A stretch of 64,000 bases of DNA from CAMYMQ01 sp963730305 (GCA_963730305.1 CAVSRB010000001.1:248001-312000), one strand, 5' to 3'. Shown: positions 27,538 through 37,152, counted from the first letter of the stretch. Notes: generated by a model from the letters alone, not told the origin. Program-made: numbers and translations.

Positions 27538-27825
27538 CTAGTAGTAGGGATAGAAGCCCCGGCGGCAGTGGCGGAACCACAGGAAGCGCGCGCGCGGATT
27601 GCCGTAGCGGAAGCCGAGGATGTACAGCCGGCGGCAGATGCGGCGGTGGCGATAGCCGTGGTGGTAGCCGCCGAAGCGGATGCCGCCGAAGATGCCACCG
27701 AGGTGGATCGAGATGCTCGCGGCGGGCACGAGCGGCGCCGGCGCGGCGGAAGCGGTGGAGGCGATGCCGGCGGTCCCGAGGGTGACACCAGCGGCGATGG
27801 CAAGGGCGATAAGCTTGGTCTTCAT
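27538..27825 (-). CDS. Small exported glycine/arginine/tyrosine-rich protein
   Basis: This 95-aa protein has a clear signal peptide (KLIALAIAAGVTLGTAGIAS, cleavage after ASAAPA, about residue 28). The mature part is short, basic and rich in Gly, His, Arg and Tyr (GGIRFGGYHHGYRHRR), ending FYPYY. ATG is preceded by AAAGGAACAGG, a good ribosome site. No known family is recognised. Similar small Arg/His/Tyr-rich exported proteins are frequent in alphaproteobacteria, but their function is unclear. Confidence 0.7.
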   Translation of the reverse strand: MKTKLIALAIAAGVTLGTAGIASTASAAPAPLVPAASISIHLGGIFGGIRFGGYHHGYRHRRICRRLYILGFRYGNPRARFLWFRHCRRGFYPYY

Positions 27826-28034
27826 GGTCCTGTTCCTTTCGATTTGGTCTTTTCGACCGGTTCTGTTCCAGCGGGTACGGGATCGCTCCCGTTGTTGCGG
27901 GGAAAGGAATAGCCCAAGGCCCCTGAACCCAGTCTGAGCGCAGCATTCAGCCGCCGTTCAGGCAGCCGAAGGCCGACGGGAACCCGAAAGAAACGAGGAA
28001 AGTCCGGTGTTTGCCGGCAGTTCGGCGGGCGGGA

Positions 28035-29021
28035 TCAGCCGGCCGCTTCGGCCTCGGCGAAGGCGCGGACGATGGCGTCGATGTCCGCGTCGGGCATCAG
28101 CCCGAAGGATTCGGCCCGGGCCGACCGGGTACCCTTGACGAAACCGTCGACCAGCTTCTGCAGCGCCGGGTCGGGCGCCCAGGTGATCGCGCCGACGGAC
28201 CGGCCGTCGCCGACGCGGGCGACCGCCGCCGCCAGGTCGCCGGCGGACGCGTCGATGCTCGACAGCAGCACGGTGCGCTCGGCGCCGAGCGTCGCCGGCG
28301 GCAGCTCGTGCAGCCGGATCAGCGCATCGACCACGCGGCCCACCGAGATGCAGGCCATCCGGCTCCCGGGCTCGACCGGGCATTCGTAATCGTTGCCCCG
28401 CCACAGCTCGCGGATGATCGAGCTGGTCCAGGTCGAGGCGGCGGCGTTGGGCGGGGTCGGCCGCACCAGCACGGTCGGCAGCCGCGCGCCGCGGCCGTCG
28501 AGATAACCCTTGCGGGTGTAGTCGGCGATCAGCAACTCGCCGATCCGCTTCTGGGCGCCATAGGAGAGCTGCGGCCGCGCCGGGGTATCGTCGGTGACCA
28601 GGTCGGGCAGCGCGCCGCCGTAGACACCGATCGACGAGGCGAACACGATCCGGGGGACACAGCCGAGCGCGGCGCCCGACGCGCGCAGCGCCTCCAGCAC
28701 GTGGCGCGTGCCGTCGAGGTTGACGCGGTAGCCGAGCTCGAAATCCGCTTCCGCCCCGGCACTGACCACCGCGGCCAGATGGAACACGCTCGCGGTATCC
28801 GCGCCGATCACGTCGCGGACCGCGTCGGCGTCGGCGACACTGCCGACGACGCTGCGAACCCGGTCGTCGCCGGCGGACGCCGCCGCCTCGACGTCGAACA
28901 GGACCAGCTCGCTGATCGTGGCATCGTCCCCCGACGGGCCGGTCAGCTGGCCGCGTCGCAGCAATTCCTTGGCCAGCGCCTGCCCGATGAACCCGGCGCC
29001 GCCGGTGATGACGACCTTCAT
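28035..29021 (-). CDS. denD: NAD-dependent epimerase/dehydratase, D-erythronate dehydrogenase-like
   Basis: This 328-aa extended short-chain dehydrogenase has a nucleotide-binding motif GGAGFIGQ at residues 8-15. The catalytic S-Y-K set is FASSIGVYG and LSYGAQKRIGE (YxxxK near 155). The segment ARLPTVLVRPTPPNAAAS strongly resembles DenD, which oxidises D-erythronate to 2-oxo-tetronate. The start ATG 29021 follows GGGGAGG. No kinase or isomerase of the tetronate pathway lies nearby, so the specific function is moderate in confidence while the family is secure. Confidence 0.85.
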   Translation of the reverse strand: MKVVITGGAGFIGQALAKELLRRGQLTGPSGDDATISELVLFDVEAAASAGDDRVRSVVGSVADADAVRDVIGADTASVFHLAAVVSAGAEADFELGYRVNLDGTRHVLEALRASGAALGCVPRIVFASSIGVYGGALPDLVTDDTPARPQLSYGAQKRIGELLIADYTRKGYLDGRGARLPTVLVRPTPPNAAASTWTSSIIRELWRGNDYECPVEPGSRMACISVGRVVDALIRLHELPPATLGAERTVLLSSIDASAGDLAAAVARVGDGRSVGAITWAPDPALQKLVDGFVKGTRSARAESFGLMPDADIDAIVRAFAEAEAAG

Positions 29022-29046
29022 GCTCCCCTCCCCGGTTACGGCGCGA

Positions 29047-29964
29047 CTACCGGCGCCGCGCGAACAGGCGGGCGATGTAGCGCTTGGCCGCGTCGCCGAG
29101 CAGGTCGCGCTCGAGCCGCTTCGGATCGCGGAAGAAGGCCACCGAAGCGCCGCGGTCGAGCAGGATGGTGCCGGCAAGGCGCTGCCCACCCGCCGCCGTG
29201 AAGATGTTGGTGCCGTAGAACAGCCGCTTGCCGTGCGCCGCCCGGCCCATCAGGGCCAGGCAATAGAGATATTGGAGATTGTCGCGCCGGGCCTGGCGCG
29301 AGGTCAGCACGACCACGTTGGTCCGCCGCCAGTCCTTGCCGAGCGCCTTGCGCCACCGCCGCATCAGGGCGTCGAGGCCGTCGAGCTGCGCCCGCGCCGC
29401 CAGCGCCGCCGACGCGAGCACCGGCCTGCCCATCGCCCTGGCATAGGCCCTCAGCCGTCGGGCGGAGATCACCTTCTTGTCCAGCGCCTCGTCGATCAGT
29501 TTCAGCGAGGCCGCAACGATGCGCCGGTGCAGCTTGAGCGCGGCCTTGGTCCAGTTGGGCCGGTTCGCCAGGCTGTCCGCGCCGGCGACGACCTTGGCGC
29601 GATAGTCCCGAAGCGTCGCGAGGAAGGTCGCGTCGAGCGGCTTGTCGACCCGCGCCTGGAACCAGACGTAGAGCGCCAGCGGGACGTGCGCGATCGCCTT
29701 GGCCTCGTGATAGATGGCGGGCGTGAAGTGCGCCTTCTGCATCTTGCCGTGGCGCCACATGATCAGGTCGTCGAAGGCGACCACGATCACCGGCCCGCCC
29801 CGCGCGAGCAACGCCGCCCGCTCGCCGGTGTAGGCTTTAAGGAAGCTCTTGTTCAGGGTCACCAGCGGGTCCGGGTCGGCGGCCCGCGCCGCATTGCCCG
29901 GCAGGCCCACACCGGCAACCACCAGCGCCGCGGCGACCGCCGCCACCAGTTTCGGATATCGCAT
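29047..29964 (-). CDS. Exported protein of unknown function
   Basis: This 305-aa protein has a signal peptide (KLVAAVAAALVVAGVGL, cleavage near ARA-AD at about residue 29). The mature part is mostly helical and basic. No recognised domain or catalytic motif was seen; blocks such as VIVVAFDDLIMWRHGKMQ and VVVLTSRQARRDNLQYLYC may be useful in searches. It lies between the dehydrogenase gene (25 bases downstream) and the DUF1194 gene (upstream), all leftward, and may be co-transcribed with the former. Confidence 0.7.
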   Translation of the reverse strand: MRYPKLVAAVAAALVVAGVGLPGNAARAADPDPLVTLNKSFLKAYTGERAALLARGGPVIVVAFDDLIMWRHGKMQKAHFTPAIYHEAKAIAHVPLALYVWFQARVDKPLDATFLATLRDYRAKVVAGADSLANRPNWTKAALKLHRRIVAASLKLIDEALDKKVISARRLRAYARAMGRPVLASAALAARAQLDGLDALMRRWRKALGKDWRRTNVVVLTSRQARRDNLQYLYCLALMGRAAHGKRLFYGTNIFTAAGGQRLAGTILLDRGASVAFFRDPKRLERDLLGDAAKRYIARLFARRR

Positions 29965-30056
29965 GCCCCCGCTCCTTCACGCCCCTTGCTCACGACCCAC
30001 GCTCACGACCCGAGCTGGGGCCGATCAGACGCGATCGGGGCGGAGACTTCAAGCGT

Positions 30057-30800
30057 TCAGCGCGGGAGCCACGCGGCGCGGTCGACGCCGGGCCGGGACG
30101 CGATCTCGCGGACCAGCTTCTGGCGGATGCCGACGGCGAAGGCCTCGAAATTCTTGACCACCATGACGAAGGCGCCGGGCCCGCCGATCACCTTGGTCCG
30201 ATAGTGCACGTCGACCGGCTCCTCCGGCCAGGGCGGCCGGCTCGGCCGGTCGTTGAGGATGGCGAGGCCGTTGATGGTGATCCCGGCGCGGACCGCGTCG
30301 TCGCGCGCCGCCGCCGACGGCCGGCCGCGGTTGTTGGGGCCGTCGCCGGAGATGTCGATCACCTTTCGCGTCGCCTCGACGTCGCTGCTCGCGAACAGGG
30401 ATACCGAGAAGTCGATCGCACCGCTGACCGAGGTCGCGTCGAAATAGCGCCGGGGCGCGGCCGTCAGCGCCTTGACGAAGCGCCCGGCGGCGGCGGCGCC
30501 GTCGATCACCGACCAGCCGACCAGCACGGCCTGCTGGCCCGACGACGACCATTCGACGTAGGTCAGGGCGATGCGCCGGTACTCGCCCGAGGTGATCGCC
30601 TTGATCACGTCGGGGTGCGACAGCGCCCGGGCGTAGCCGGTGCGCTGCAGGTTGTATTCGTAGGCGTCGATGCTGCGCGAGACGTCGACCGCGAGCACCA
30701 GGGCGAGATCGACCTTGGTCGCGGCCCACGGCCGCGGCGCCCCGGCGACCGCCAGGCAGGCGGCAAGACAGACGGCAGTCAACCACGAACGCGGCGTCAT
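30057..30800 (-). CDS. DUF1194 protein with von Willebrand A-like fold, exported
   Basis: This 247-aa protein has a signal peptide (to about residue 26, PWAA) directly followed by VDLALVLAVDVSRSID, a MIDAS-type D-x-S-x-S metal site typical of VWA domains. The block KVIDISGDGPNNRG is also characteristic of the DUF1194 family. Such proteins are periplasmic and probably bind ligands through a divalent metal; a specific role is not known. The gene stands alone, 92 bases upstream of another exported protein of unknown function. Confidence 0.85.
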   Translation of the reverse strand: MTPRSWLTAVCLAACLAVAGAPRPWAATKVDLALVLAVDVSRSIDAYEYNLQRTGYARALSHPDVIKAITSGEYRRIALTYVEWSSSGQQAVLVGWSVIDGAAAAGRFVKALTAAPRRYFDATSVSGAIDFSVSLFASSDVEATRKVIDISGDGPNNRGRPSAAARDDAVRAGITINGLAILNDRPSRPPWPEEPVDVHYRTKVIGGPGAFVMVVKNFEAFAVGIRQKLVREIASRPGVDRAAWLPR

Positions 30801-30924
30801 CCCCCGGCCTCATCCTGGCGTCACGGAACTCCCTTCAAGATAGGGAGACGCGATCCGGATTGGGAGAGACCCGCCGCCCGCTCCCGCAAATTTGAGCGCC
30901 GGCGGCCGTCCCCTGGCCCCGGGT

Positions 30925-31512
30925 CTACACGCCGGTGGCGAAGCGCGACATGATGACGATGATGCCGACCTGCATCAGCCCCTGGGACGCGATCACGAAC
31001 ACGTAGAAGCGCATCAACCGGCCGATCCGCGCCGGGTCTGGCGCCGGCTTGCGCAGCTCGAAATAGACCCGGATGTTGGTCGGCAGCAGGATGCCGAGGC
31101 CTTGTACCGTGAGGATCACGAGGACCGCCACCGCGGCGATCACCCACCACAGCTGCGGATAGCCCAGGTCGAAATAGCCGAGCTGCTCGGCCAGGAACCA
31201 GCCCGAGGTGCCGCCGACGATCGCCAGGGTCGGCATCAGGAACAGCATCTTGGGCATCAGGCGCAGGATCACCGCCTTGCGCGCGTCCGGGCCGAGCCGC
31301 CGCATTACCGGCCCGACCACGAAGCCCATGAACAGGTCGATCCCGGTCCACAACACGGCGGTGAAAACGTGGACCGTGTTCAGGAACCAGCGGTCGCCGG
31401 ACAGGATCGCCACCACCAGGACCACGACCGCGCCGAGCGCCCAGACGAGATTGAAGAAATTGATCCGGGGCGCATCGCCCGGAAACGCAGCGTCGACAAC
31501 CGTTTCGGTCAT
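30925..31512 (-). CDS. Five-span integral membrane protein
   Basis: This 195-aa protein has five hydrophobic spans (about residues 21-40, 44-66, 90-110, 124-146, 170-192). Span 2 has a histidine in NTVHVFTAVLWTGIDLFMG, a pattern seen in CopD/DUF2269-like and other haem-associated membrane families, but no family can be named with certainty. The start ATG 31512 is the first in frame after an AT-richer upstream stretch. It is not obviously in an operon. Confidence 0.72.
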   Translation of the reverse strand: MTETVVDAAFPGDAPRINFFNLVWALGAVVVLVVAILSGDRWFLNTVHVFTAVLWTGIDLFMGFVVGPVMRRLGPDARKAVILRLMPKMLFLMPTLAIVGGTSGWFLAEQLGYFDLGYPQLWWVIAAVAVLVILTVQGLGILLPTNIRVYFELRKPAPDPARIGRLMRFYVFVIASQGLMQVGIIVIMSRFATGV

Positions 31513-31777
31513 ATCCGTCTTTCGCGAATAACTATCATTCCAGATTTTGTCACATTCGGAGGCTATCTATCGAGTCCAGCAGACGCTGAATACGCACCAT
31601 CTTGAATGCCAGCGCGGTGCGCATTCGATCCATCCTCGGCGCCGATGCCGTCGTCCACGACGACCGGCCGCGCCGGCCGACGGAGCCGAACCGGGCTCCT
31701 CTCGTCGGACAATTCAGCGACCACACCATGCATTCGAAGCCGGATCGACTGCAATCCGCGAGCAAAGGAGTGTGACC

Positions 31778-31945
31778 ATGCTTTATTGGGCCCTCGTCTT
31801 TTTCGTCGTCGCCATCGTCGCAGCCGTCTTCGGTTTCGGCGGCATCGCGGCAGGCGCCGCGGCGATCGCGAAGATCCTGTTCTTCATCTTCGTCATCCTG
31901 TTCGTCCTGTCGCTGATCTTCGGCGTCCGAGGCCGGCGGCCATAG
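31778..31945 (+). CDS. DUF1328 small membrane protein
   Basis: This 55-aa protein is almost entirely two hydrophobic helices (WALVFFVVAIVAAVFGFGGI and AKILFFIFVILFVLSLIFG). The length, the WALVFF start and the FGFGGIAAGAA turn match the DUF1328 (YtjA-like) family. GGAG lies about 9 bases before the ATG. These proteins are common in general-stress regulons of alphaproteobacteria; the following two genes (membrane anchor and holin-like) fit the same theme. Confidence 0.85.
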   Translation: MLYWALVFFVVAIVAAVFGFGGIAAGAAAIAKILFFIFVILFVLSLIFGVRGRRP

Positions 31946-32065
31946 CCGGCGGCGTGGCGGCCGTACGCGCTTAACCTGCGTTATGGCGGCCGCCGGTCCG
32001 GCGTGATGCCCTTCCGCTCACCGTCGAATTGCCGACACCCACCGAACAAGACCAAGGAGGTAATT

Positions 32066-32386
32066 GTGGCAACGCGAGAACCCAACAGTGAAGCATCGGT
32101 CGAAGACCTCAAGGATCAGATCGCCTCGCTTCGACACGATCTCGGCGACGTCACCCAGACGTTGAAGCAGATGGCCAACGGCGAGTTGCACGGCGCCACC
32201 GCCAGGGCCAAGGCGGCCGCCGGCCGCGCCACCGATGCGGCGCGCTCCGCCGCGCACGCCGCCAAGGACGAGGCCGAGGAGATCGTGTCGGGCAGCCGGC
32301 GTGCGATCGCGGACCGGCCCCTCACCGCCGCCGCGGTCGCGGCCGCCGTCGGCTTCCTGGCTGGCGCGCTCTACAGCCGTCGATGA
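32066..32386 (+). CDS. DUF883 (ElaB/YqjD)-like membrane-anchored protein
   Basis: This 106-aa protein has a charged, helical N-terminal 80 residues (SVEDLKDQIASLRHDLGDV and an Ala-rich amphipathic helix). A C-terminal membrane anchor follows (AAAVAAAVGFLAGALYSRR), the usual DUF883 layout. E. coli relatives bind ribosomes at the membrane in stationary phase. GTG 32066 is chosen because a near-perfect AAGGAGG lies 5 bases upstream. Its stop overlaps the next start as ATGA. Confidence 0.8.
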   Translation: MATREPNSEASVEDLKDQIASLRHDLGDVTQTLKQMANGELHGATARAKAAAGRATDAARSAAHAAKDEAEEIVSGSRRAIADRPLTAAAVAAAVGFLAGALYSRR

Positions 32387-32829
32387 CTCTGGCCGCCAAG
32401 CTCGTCTGGGCTTTCCTACGGGATCTGGTGCGCGACCTCGGCGTGCACTGGCTCCGCTCGATGGTCCTGCGTTTGGTCCTGGCGACGCTCGCGCTCGTGG
32501 CGATGGTCGCGGCGATCGGCGTGCTGCTGGGACAGGCGCATGCCGTCTTGAGCGCAGCGATCGGGCCCCTCTATGCCAGCCTCGCGGTCGCCGCCTTCCT
32601 GGGCGTCGCCGCCGCCGGTCTCTACCTCGCCAATCGCCTGGTGCGCCGGCGCGCGATCCGGCGACAGGAAGACGCCAAGGCGCTCGCGCTATCGACGGTG
32701 TCTCTGATCAGGGCCGCCGCCGGCAAGGACGCGCTGCCGATCATGACCGTCGCCCTGCTCGCCGGCTTCATGGTCGGCAATCGAGCGGGCGGGTCGCCGC
32801 CCGACGACCGGTCGGCTGCGGCAAGTTAG
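32383..32829 (+). CDS. Holin-like / YqjE-type membrane protein
   Basis: This 148-aa protein has two long hydrophobic hairpin spans (about 28-52 and 62-88), then a basic linker and a third weaker segment near the C-terminus (IMTVALLAGFMVGN). It overlaps the DUF883-like gene by 4 bases (ATGA), the order of the yqjD-yqjE pair. No enzymatic motif is present. It is probably an envelope stress-related partner of the preceding protein; exact family uncertain. Confidence 0.7.
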   Translation: MTLAAKLVWAFLRDLVRDLGVHWLRSMVLRLVLATLALVAMVAAIGVLLGQAHAVLSAAIGPLYASLAVAAFLGVAAAGLYLANRLVRRRAIRRQEDAKALALSTVSLIRAAAGKDALPIMTVALLAGFMVGNRAGGSPPDDRSAAAS

Positions 32830-33081
32830 ACGCGCGCCGACGGCGCCTCGGGTTCGGACGAATTAGGGACAGGTGACCCGAGGCGCGGCGCCCGCCGGTG
32901 CCGCCCCCCGCCGCGATATCGCTCATGGCGGCGTATTCGCGGCTTGTCAAAATTCCGGATTCGGTTCCATCCTATCGTGTTCCGTCTTGACGAGTCGGCG
33001 CTTGATCCAGCGCAACGCCCGTCGACGGGGTTGAACGATAACGTGTCTCGTAGAGAGACCCCTATTCATGGAGACCCGGAA

Positions 33082-33489
33082 ATGCCGTTCTCTCGTGTTG
33101 TCAGACGCGTGGGTACCGCGCTGCTCGCCTTTTCGTTCCTGTCCGTGGCGGCGCCGGCCGCGCACGCGCAGTGTTACGCGCCCTATTGCTGGGGTGCGAT
33201 CGCCATCAACACCCATACCGGCCAGTGGGGCTGGTCGGTCAACCACGGCACCCAGGGCGAGGCCCGGGCCGCCGCCAACGCCCGCTGCGGGTACCGGTGC
33301 AACCGCGTGCTGTCGTTCCGGAACACCTGCGGCGCCTACGCCACGCCGGCGACCCTGTCCGGCGGCTACGGCTGGGCCACCCGCTACAACCGCTACGCCG
33401 CGGAGGCCGAAGCGCTGCGCCAGTGCCGCCTCTACAATCCCGGCCAGGGCTGCAGAGTCCGGGTCTGGGCCTGTACCTCTCGGCAATGA
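33082..33489 (+). CDS. DUF4189 secreted cysteine-containing protein
   Basis: This 135-aa protein has a signal peptide (VGTALLAFSFLSVAAPAAHA, cleavage before QCYAPY). The small domain carries six or more cysteines in pairs (QCYAPYCWGAIAI, ARCGYRCNRV, NTCGAY, QCRLYNPGQGCRV, ACTS) and the DUF4189 feature AIAINTHTGQWGWSVNHGT. It is likely disulfide-bonded and periplasmic or secreted; function unknown. The start ATG 33082 is preferred over an in-frame ATG at 32944, which would bury the signal peptide. A strong terminator follows. Confidence 0.8.
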   Translation: MPFSRVVRRVGTALLAFSFLSVAAPAAHAQCYAPYCWGAIAINTHTGQWGWSVNHGTQGEARAAANARCGYRCNRVLSFRNTCGAYATPATLSGGYGWATRYNRYAAEAEALRQCRLYNPGQGCRVRVWACTSRQ

Positions 33490-33521
33490 GCCGCAGCGGA
33501 CCGCGAATGCCGTAGAAAGCA

Positions 33522-33555
33522 CAAGGGCTTGGCCGACGGCCAAGCCCTTGTCTTA
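33522..33555 (+). terminator. Rho-independent terminator after the DUF4189 gene
   Basis: A perfect 13-bp stem (CAAGGGCTTGGCC at 33522-33534, its complement at 33538-33550) with a 3-base loop is followed by TCTTA. It lies 33 bases after the stop and directly abuts the left boundary of the putative island. Confidence 0.8.
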
Positions 33556-33557
33556 AC

Positions 33558-33585
33558 TGGTAGCGGGGGAGGGACTTAAACCCCC
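33558..33585 (+). repeat. Partial tRNA 3' end, putative attL
   Basis: The first 20 bases match exactly, and 27 of 28 overall, the last 28 bases of the tRNA-Met gene at 48316-48343 in the same orientation. The single difference is A for G at 33578. Similarity stops abruptly after this, as expected for a site-specific recombination scar at a tRNA 3' end. No D- or anticodon-arm sequence is present, so this is not a functional tRNA. Confidence 0.65.
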
Positions 33586-33657
33586 TGCCCTTCGTCAGGA
33601 TAAATGGGTCAGCCGGGTCGGTTTCCTAACGGAGGCTCTGGCTCATCCTGGTTGATG

Positions 33658-34640
33658 TTATGCGGCGCTGAGCTGGTGTGCCAGTCGCCGCTGCTCGATG
33701 GTGCGTTTCTTGATCCTCCTTCGCTTTTTGATGATGGCTCGATCCCGTCCGAAGTAGACGTCGGCGGGGGTCAGGTTGCCCAGGCTCTCGTGGTATCGCC
33801 GGTGGTTGTAGTGATCGACGAAGGTGCCGATCTGCGCTTCCAGGTCACCGGGCAGGTAGTAGTTCTCGAGCAGGACGCGGTTCTTGAGCGTCTGGTGCCA
33901 GCGTTCGATCTTCCCCTGCGTCTGGGGATGGTTGGGCGCGCCGCGGATGTGGACGATATCCCGATCGCCGAGCCATTCGGCCAGCTCTCCAGCGATGTAG
34001 GACGAGCCGTTGTCGCTGAGCAGCCGCGGCCGATGGACGACCCTGGCAGTGTCACAGCCTGATGCCGCGAGCGCCAGGGTCAGCGTGTCGGTGACGTCGC
34101 TGGCCCTCATTGTCGTGCACAGCTTCCAGGCGATGACGTAGCGGGAGAAGTCGTCGAGGATGGTCGAGAGGTAGAACCAGCCCCAGCCGATCACTTTGAG
34201 ATAGGTGAAGTCGGTCTGCCACAGCTGGTTCGGGCCTGTCGTCTGAACCTTGAACGCCTCGGCCGCCTTGATCACGACGAAGGCCGGGCTGGTGATTAGG
34301 TCGTGGGCCTTCAGATAGCCGGTAGACGCTGGCTTCCGAGACGAAGTAGCCCCTGGCATCGGTGAAGGTCACCGCGAGTTCCCGCGGCGACAACTCCGGT
34401 CTTTCTAGGGCCAGCTCGATGACCTGGTGGCGGACCTCGTCGGGGATGCGGTTCCACACCCGCCCCGGGCCGGAGGTGCGATCCTCGAGCCCGGCTTCGC
34501 CGAAGGCCCTATAGCGGTCGTACCATCGGTAAAAGGTCGTGCGTCGGAATGCCGAGCTTGTCCAGGGTCCGCCGGACCGGCAGATGGGAGCGCTCGACCA
34601 GCCGGATGATCTCCAGCTTCTCGGAGGCGGGGTATCTCAT
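33658..34640 (-). pseudogene. IS3-family transposase OrfB (DDE integrase domain), broken
   Basis: From ATG 34640 (RYPASEKLEIIRLVERSHLP) the product is a helix-turn-helix plus rve integrase core: WQTDFTYLKV (first Asp), LLSDNGSSYIAGELAEWLG (second Asp) and HPQTQGKIERWHQTLKNR (Glu). Two single-base insertions, near 34544 (after DKLGIP) and near 34317 (VYRL/LKAHDL), interrupt it. Removing them gives 326 aa. The ATG overlaps the orfA stop. The element is probably immobile unless the indels are sequence errors. Confidence 0.8.
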
Positions 34641-35011
34641 GCGTCGTCGCCCCCATCCCCGGTCATGCTTTTTTTGAGCAGCCGGTTCTCCAGGGTCAGA
34701 TCGGCGACCAACTTCCTTCAGGGCCCGCATCTCGCCACGCAGATCCTGGACCTCGGCGTCGAGGCCTGGCGGGCCGTGTCCCCGGCCAGGCGCTTCTTGC
34801 CGGCCTCGAGGAACTCCTTCGACCAACTGTAGTACAGGCTCTCGGCTATGCCTCCCCGGCGGCATAGCCCGGCGAGGCTCTCCTCGCCGCGCAGGCCTTC
34901 CAGGACAATGCGGATCTTCTCCTCAGCCGAATACTGCTTGCGCGTCCGGCGCCGGATGTCCCGGACAACCTTCTCGGCCGGCTCCTTCGAGCTCACGGAT
35001 TTCTGTCTCAT
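34637..35011 (-). pseudogene. IS3-family transposase OrfA (helix-turn-helix), broken
   Basis: The protein would be 124 aa. The N-terminal HTH is clear (RKQYSAEEKIRIVLEGLRGE, LCRRGGIAESLYYSWSKEFLEAGKKRL). The C-terminal leucine-zipper part (EVQDLRGEMRALKE, then VADLTLENRLLKKSM) is reached only by restoring one missing base near 34765 and removing one extra near 34712. The stop overlaps the orfB start as ATGA. Confidence 0.75.
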
Positions 35012-35078
35012 CTTCGTTCCCTTCGGTCACTACGATGAGCCAGAAATCCTCCGTTACGCAAACCCCTAATCTGTCCCA

Positions 35079-35492
35079 TAGGCGCTGACGTCAGACACTC
35101 TTGAGACTTGGACATGATTATTCAATAAATCCACTTTTCGTATGATCATCTATCATAAGAACAAAGAAATTGACCGAGATAGCCCTGTTCCAAGTCGCTC
35201 GACCCTTTCCTCATTTGCAAGTGGCAGAACGGCTTCTATTTGTTCGTCGACAGCTGAGCGAATAAGAGGCAACGCACCATCGAGATGCTTGGGCATCTAG
35301 CGGGTAAGAGCGAACATAATTATCATGCATCCGACGACCTCTTTTTACTATCCAATTTGGATAATTTCATTAGGATTTTCACGAAAAAGCATTTGCCAAT
35401 GAGACTTACTAATCACAATTTTATTAAGTTACTTTTAACCTTGTCTTGGCAAATATTGACCAGCTACTTGACAACATTCTTAATAGGGCACT
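35079..35492. other. AT-rich spacer between IS3 end and TolC-like gene
   Basis: This 414-base stretch is strikingly AT-rich compared with the rest of the window and has no convincing gene. One open frame (35285-35650) overlaps the next gene in another frame and has no family signal. It probably holds the promoter for the TolC-like gene, including a TTGACA at 35468, although no well-spaced -10 box was found. Confidence 0.5.
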
Positions 35493-37152
35493 TTGAACTC
35501 TCCAATCGCTCAACAACGGCCATACCTGAGAAGGAAATTTGGCGCGGCGCTTCGCTCCTTGCTGGCTTCTATTCACGTTACACACCCTCTCCTCATCGCC
35601 ATGTCCTTCCTAGCAACGCTGGGCAGGCCAGCTCACAGCGTTACGCTTAAAGAGACTGTATCCAGCGCCCTATCGACACATCCGAAGATTTCCGCAGCCA
35701 AGGCCCGCGCACGTACGGCGAAGGAAAGGATAAAGATTGAGCGTGGGAACCTGTTCCCGTCAATTGACGTTGAGGGGTCAACCGGCGGGCAGCGATATCG
35801 AACTCCGACGATCCGCAGTTTGCGCAGCCGGAGCAAGTCGACCCTGTTTCGAAACGAAGTCTCCGTTGTCCTCAAACAGCTTGCCTTTGACGGCTTCCGA
35901 ACGGTCAATTTGGTGCGCCGGGCTAATGCCTTAGCACAGGCGGCCAAGATTTCAAGTCGAGCAAGAACGGTTAACAATCGCATTGACGGCGATCGCTGCC
36001 CATCTGGATTTCCTACGTAATCGTGCGTTGGTCATGCTCGCCCGCCGCAACATTCTCAACCACCTTTCGACCCTTAATGCAGTCCGCACGATCGCGTCCC
36101 GAGGCAACGCGACCCGGGCGGACATCGCCCAAGCAAGATCCAGATTGGAGGCGGCTCGCGCTCAACTCGCTCAACGTACGGGCGCATTGCTGGACGCGGA
36201 AGCCCGCTATATCGAAACCGTTGGGCGAAGACCGACAATGCTCGCCGATCCCGGCTTGTCGAGGGCAAAGCGGGCTATCAAGCTGCAAAGTGCGCTGGCG
36301 CGCGGCAACAAGAACAATCCGAGCATCGCGGCGGCCCGGAATCGCGTAATGGCAAGTCGCTTTGGTGCGAAGTCCACCAAAGGTCTGTTGATGCCCCGTG
36401 TAAATCTCGAACTATCCGCGACGAGCGGCGACAACATCGATGGAACGCGCGGAAACACGTCGGATCTTCGTGCCCTCGTAGTACTTCGATGGAATTTGTA
36501 TCGCGGTGGCGCCGATACTGCCAGAAGGCGGCAAGCCAAATTCGATCTCGATGCCGCTCGATCCGATGAGCGGGATGCACGACGACTTGTTCGTCAGCGT
36601 ATCCGCCAGGCGCATGCGGCCCTGGTTTCCAACCAGCAGAGACGGATCAAGGCCGCCAGACAGGTTGCCGCTGCGCGTCAGGTTCTGTCTTACTATCGTG
36701 ACCAATTCCGTCTCGGACAACGCAGCCTCGTCGACCTGCTTGACGCTCAGAACGAGGTCTTCACAGCGCAAGAAGTGCTGCTCGATGCACGATACACCAT
36801 CTTGTTCAATTATTATGCCCTATTGGCCGCGACCGGTGAGCTGCTGACAACCCTTGGTAATAGCGCGAATCAACGAAGGCATATCTCACGCTGGCGCGCG
36901 AGACGCAGCGACGTCACGCTAGTGGCAAAGAGTAGCGAACTCGGATCCTACGTTGCGGCGCCACCCGGCCCTTATGGCCCGGCCCAGACTGCGGCCGCCT
37001 CGGCTCACTACTTCTGCCAAGCGACAGGAAGGCCAGCCGCTCGAGAATGTTCGTCCGCCAAGACGGCCCTAATCTTTTTCTCTAAAGGCGCGCCGAAAGC
37101 TCGTGACGATCGGCTCTGCCAAATAGTCAAAGGGTGTGCGCGATCCGGTTAG
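35493..37152 (+). pseudogene. TolC-family outer membrane factor, frameshifted
   Basis: The two halves are in adjacent frames. The first (35493-35975) has a signal-like start, VTLKETVSSALSTHPKISAAK (first TolC repeat) and FRNEVSVVLKQLAFDGF. The second (from TAIAAHLDFLRN) carries the second repeat with ALARGNKNNPSIAAAR, VVLRWNLYRGGADTARRRQA and SYYRDQFRLGQRSLVDLLDAQNE, all classic TolC landmarks. One extra base near 35979 joins them; repaired length is 552 aa. TolC homologues form the outer-membrane channel for type I secretion. The start is an uncertain TTG. The 3' end overlaps the convergent HlyD gene by 84 bases, and the C-terminal about 90 residues look unusual. Confidence 0.8.

Larger units (their letters stand above)
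33605..35078 (-). mobile_element. Degenerate IS3-family insertion sequence
   Basis: The ends are imperfect inverted repeats: TGGGTCAG at 33605 and its counterpart CTGTCCCA ending at 35078, both followed inward by TAACGGAGG and CTGGCTCATC. The element spans 1,474 bp and holds orfA and orfB of an IS3-family transposase, each broken by small indels. No clear target duplication was seen. Confidence 0.82.

Noticed and set aside
33558..33600. Possible second tRNA gene at the left island boundary
   Set aside because: Only the 3' 28 bases match; no D arm, anticodon arm or 5' acceptor strand exists upstream or downstream.
35285..35650. 121-aa open frame in AT-rich island DNA
   Set aside because: Overlaps the TolC-like gene in another frame, no ribosome site and no family signal.
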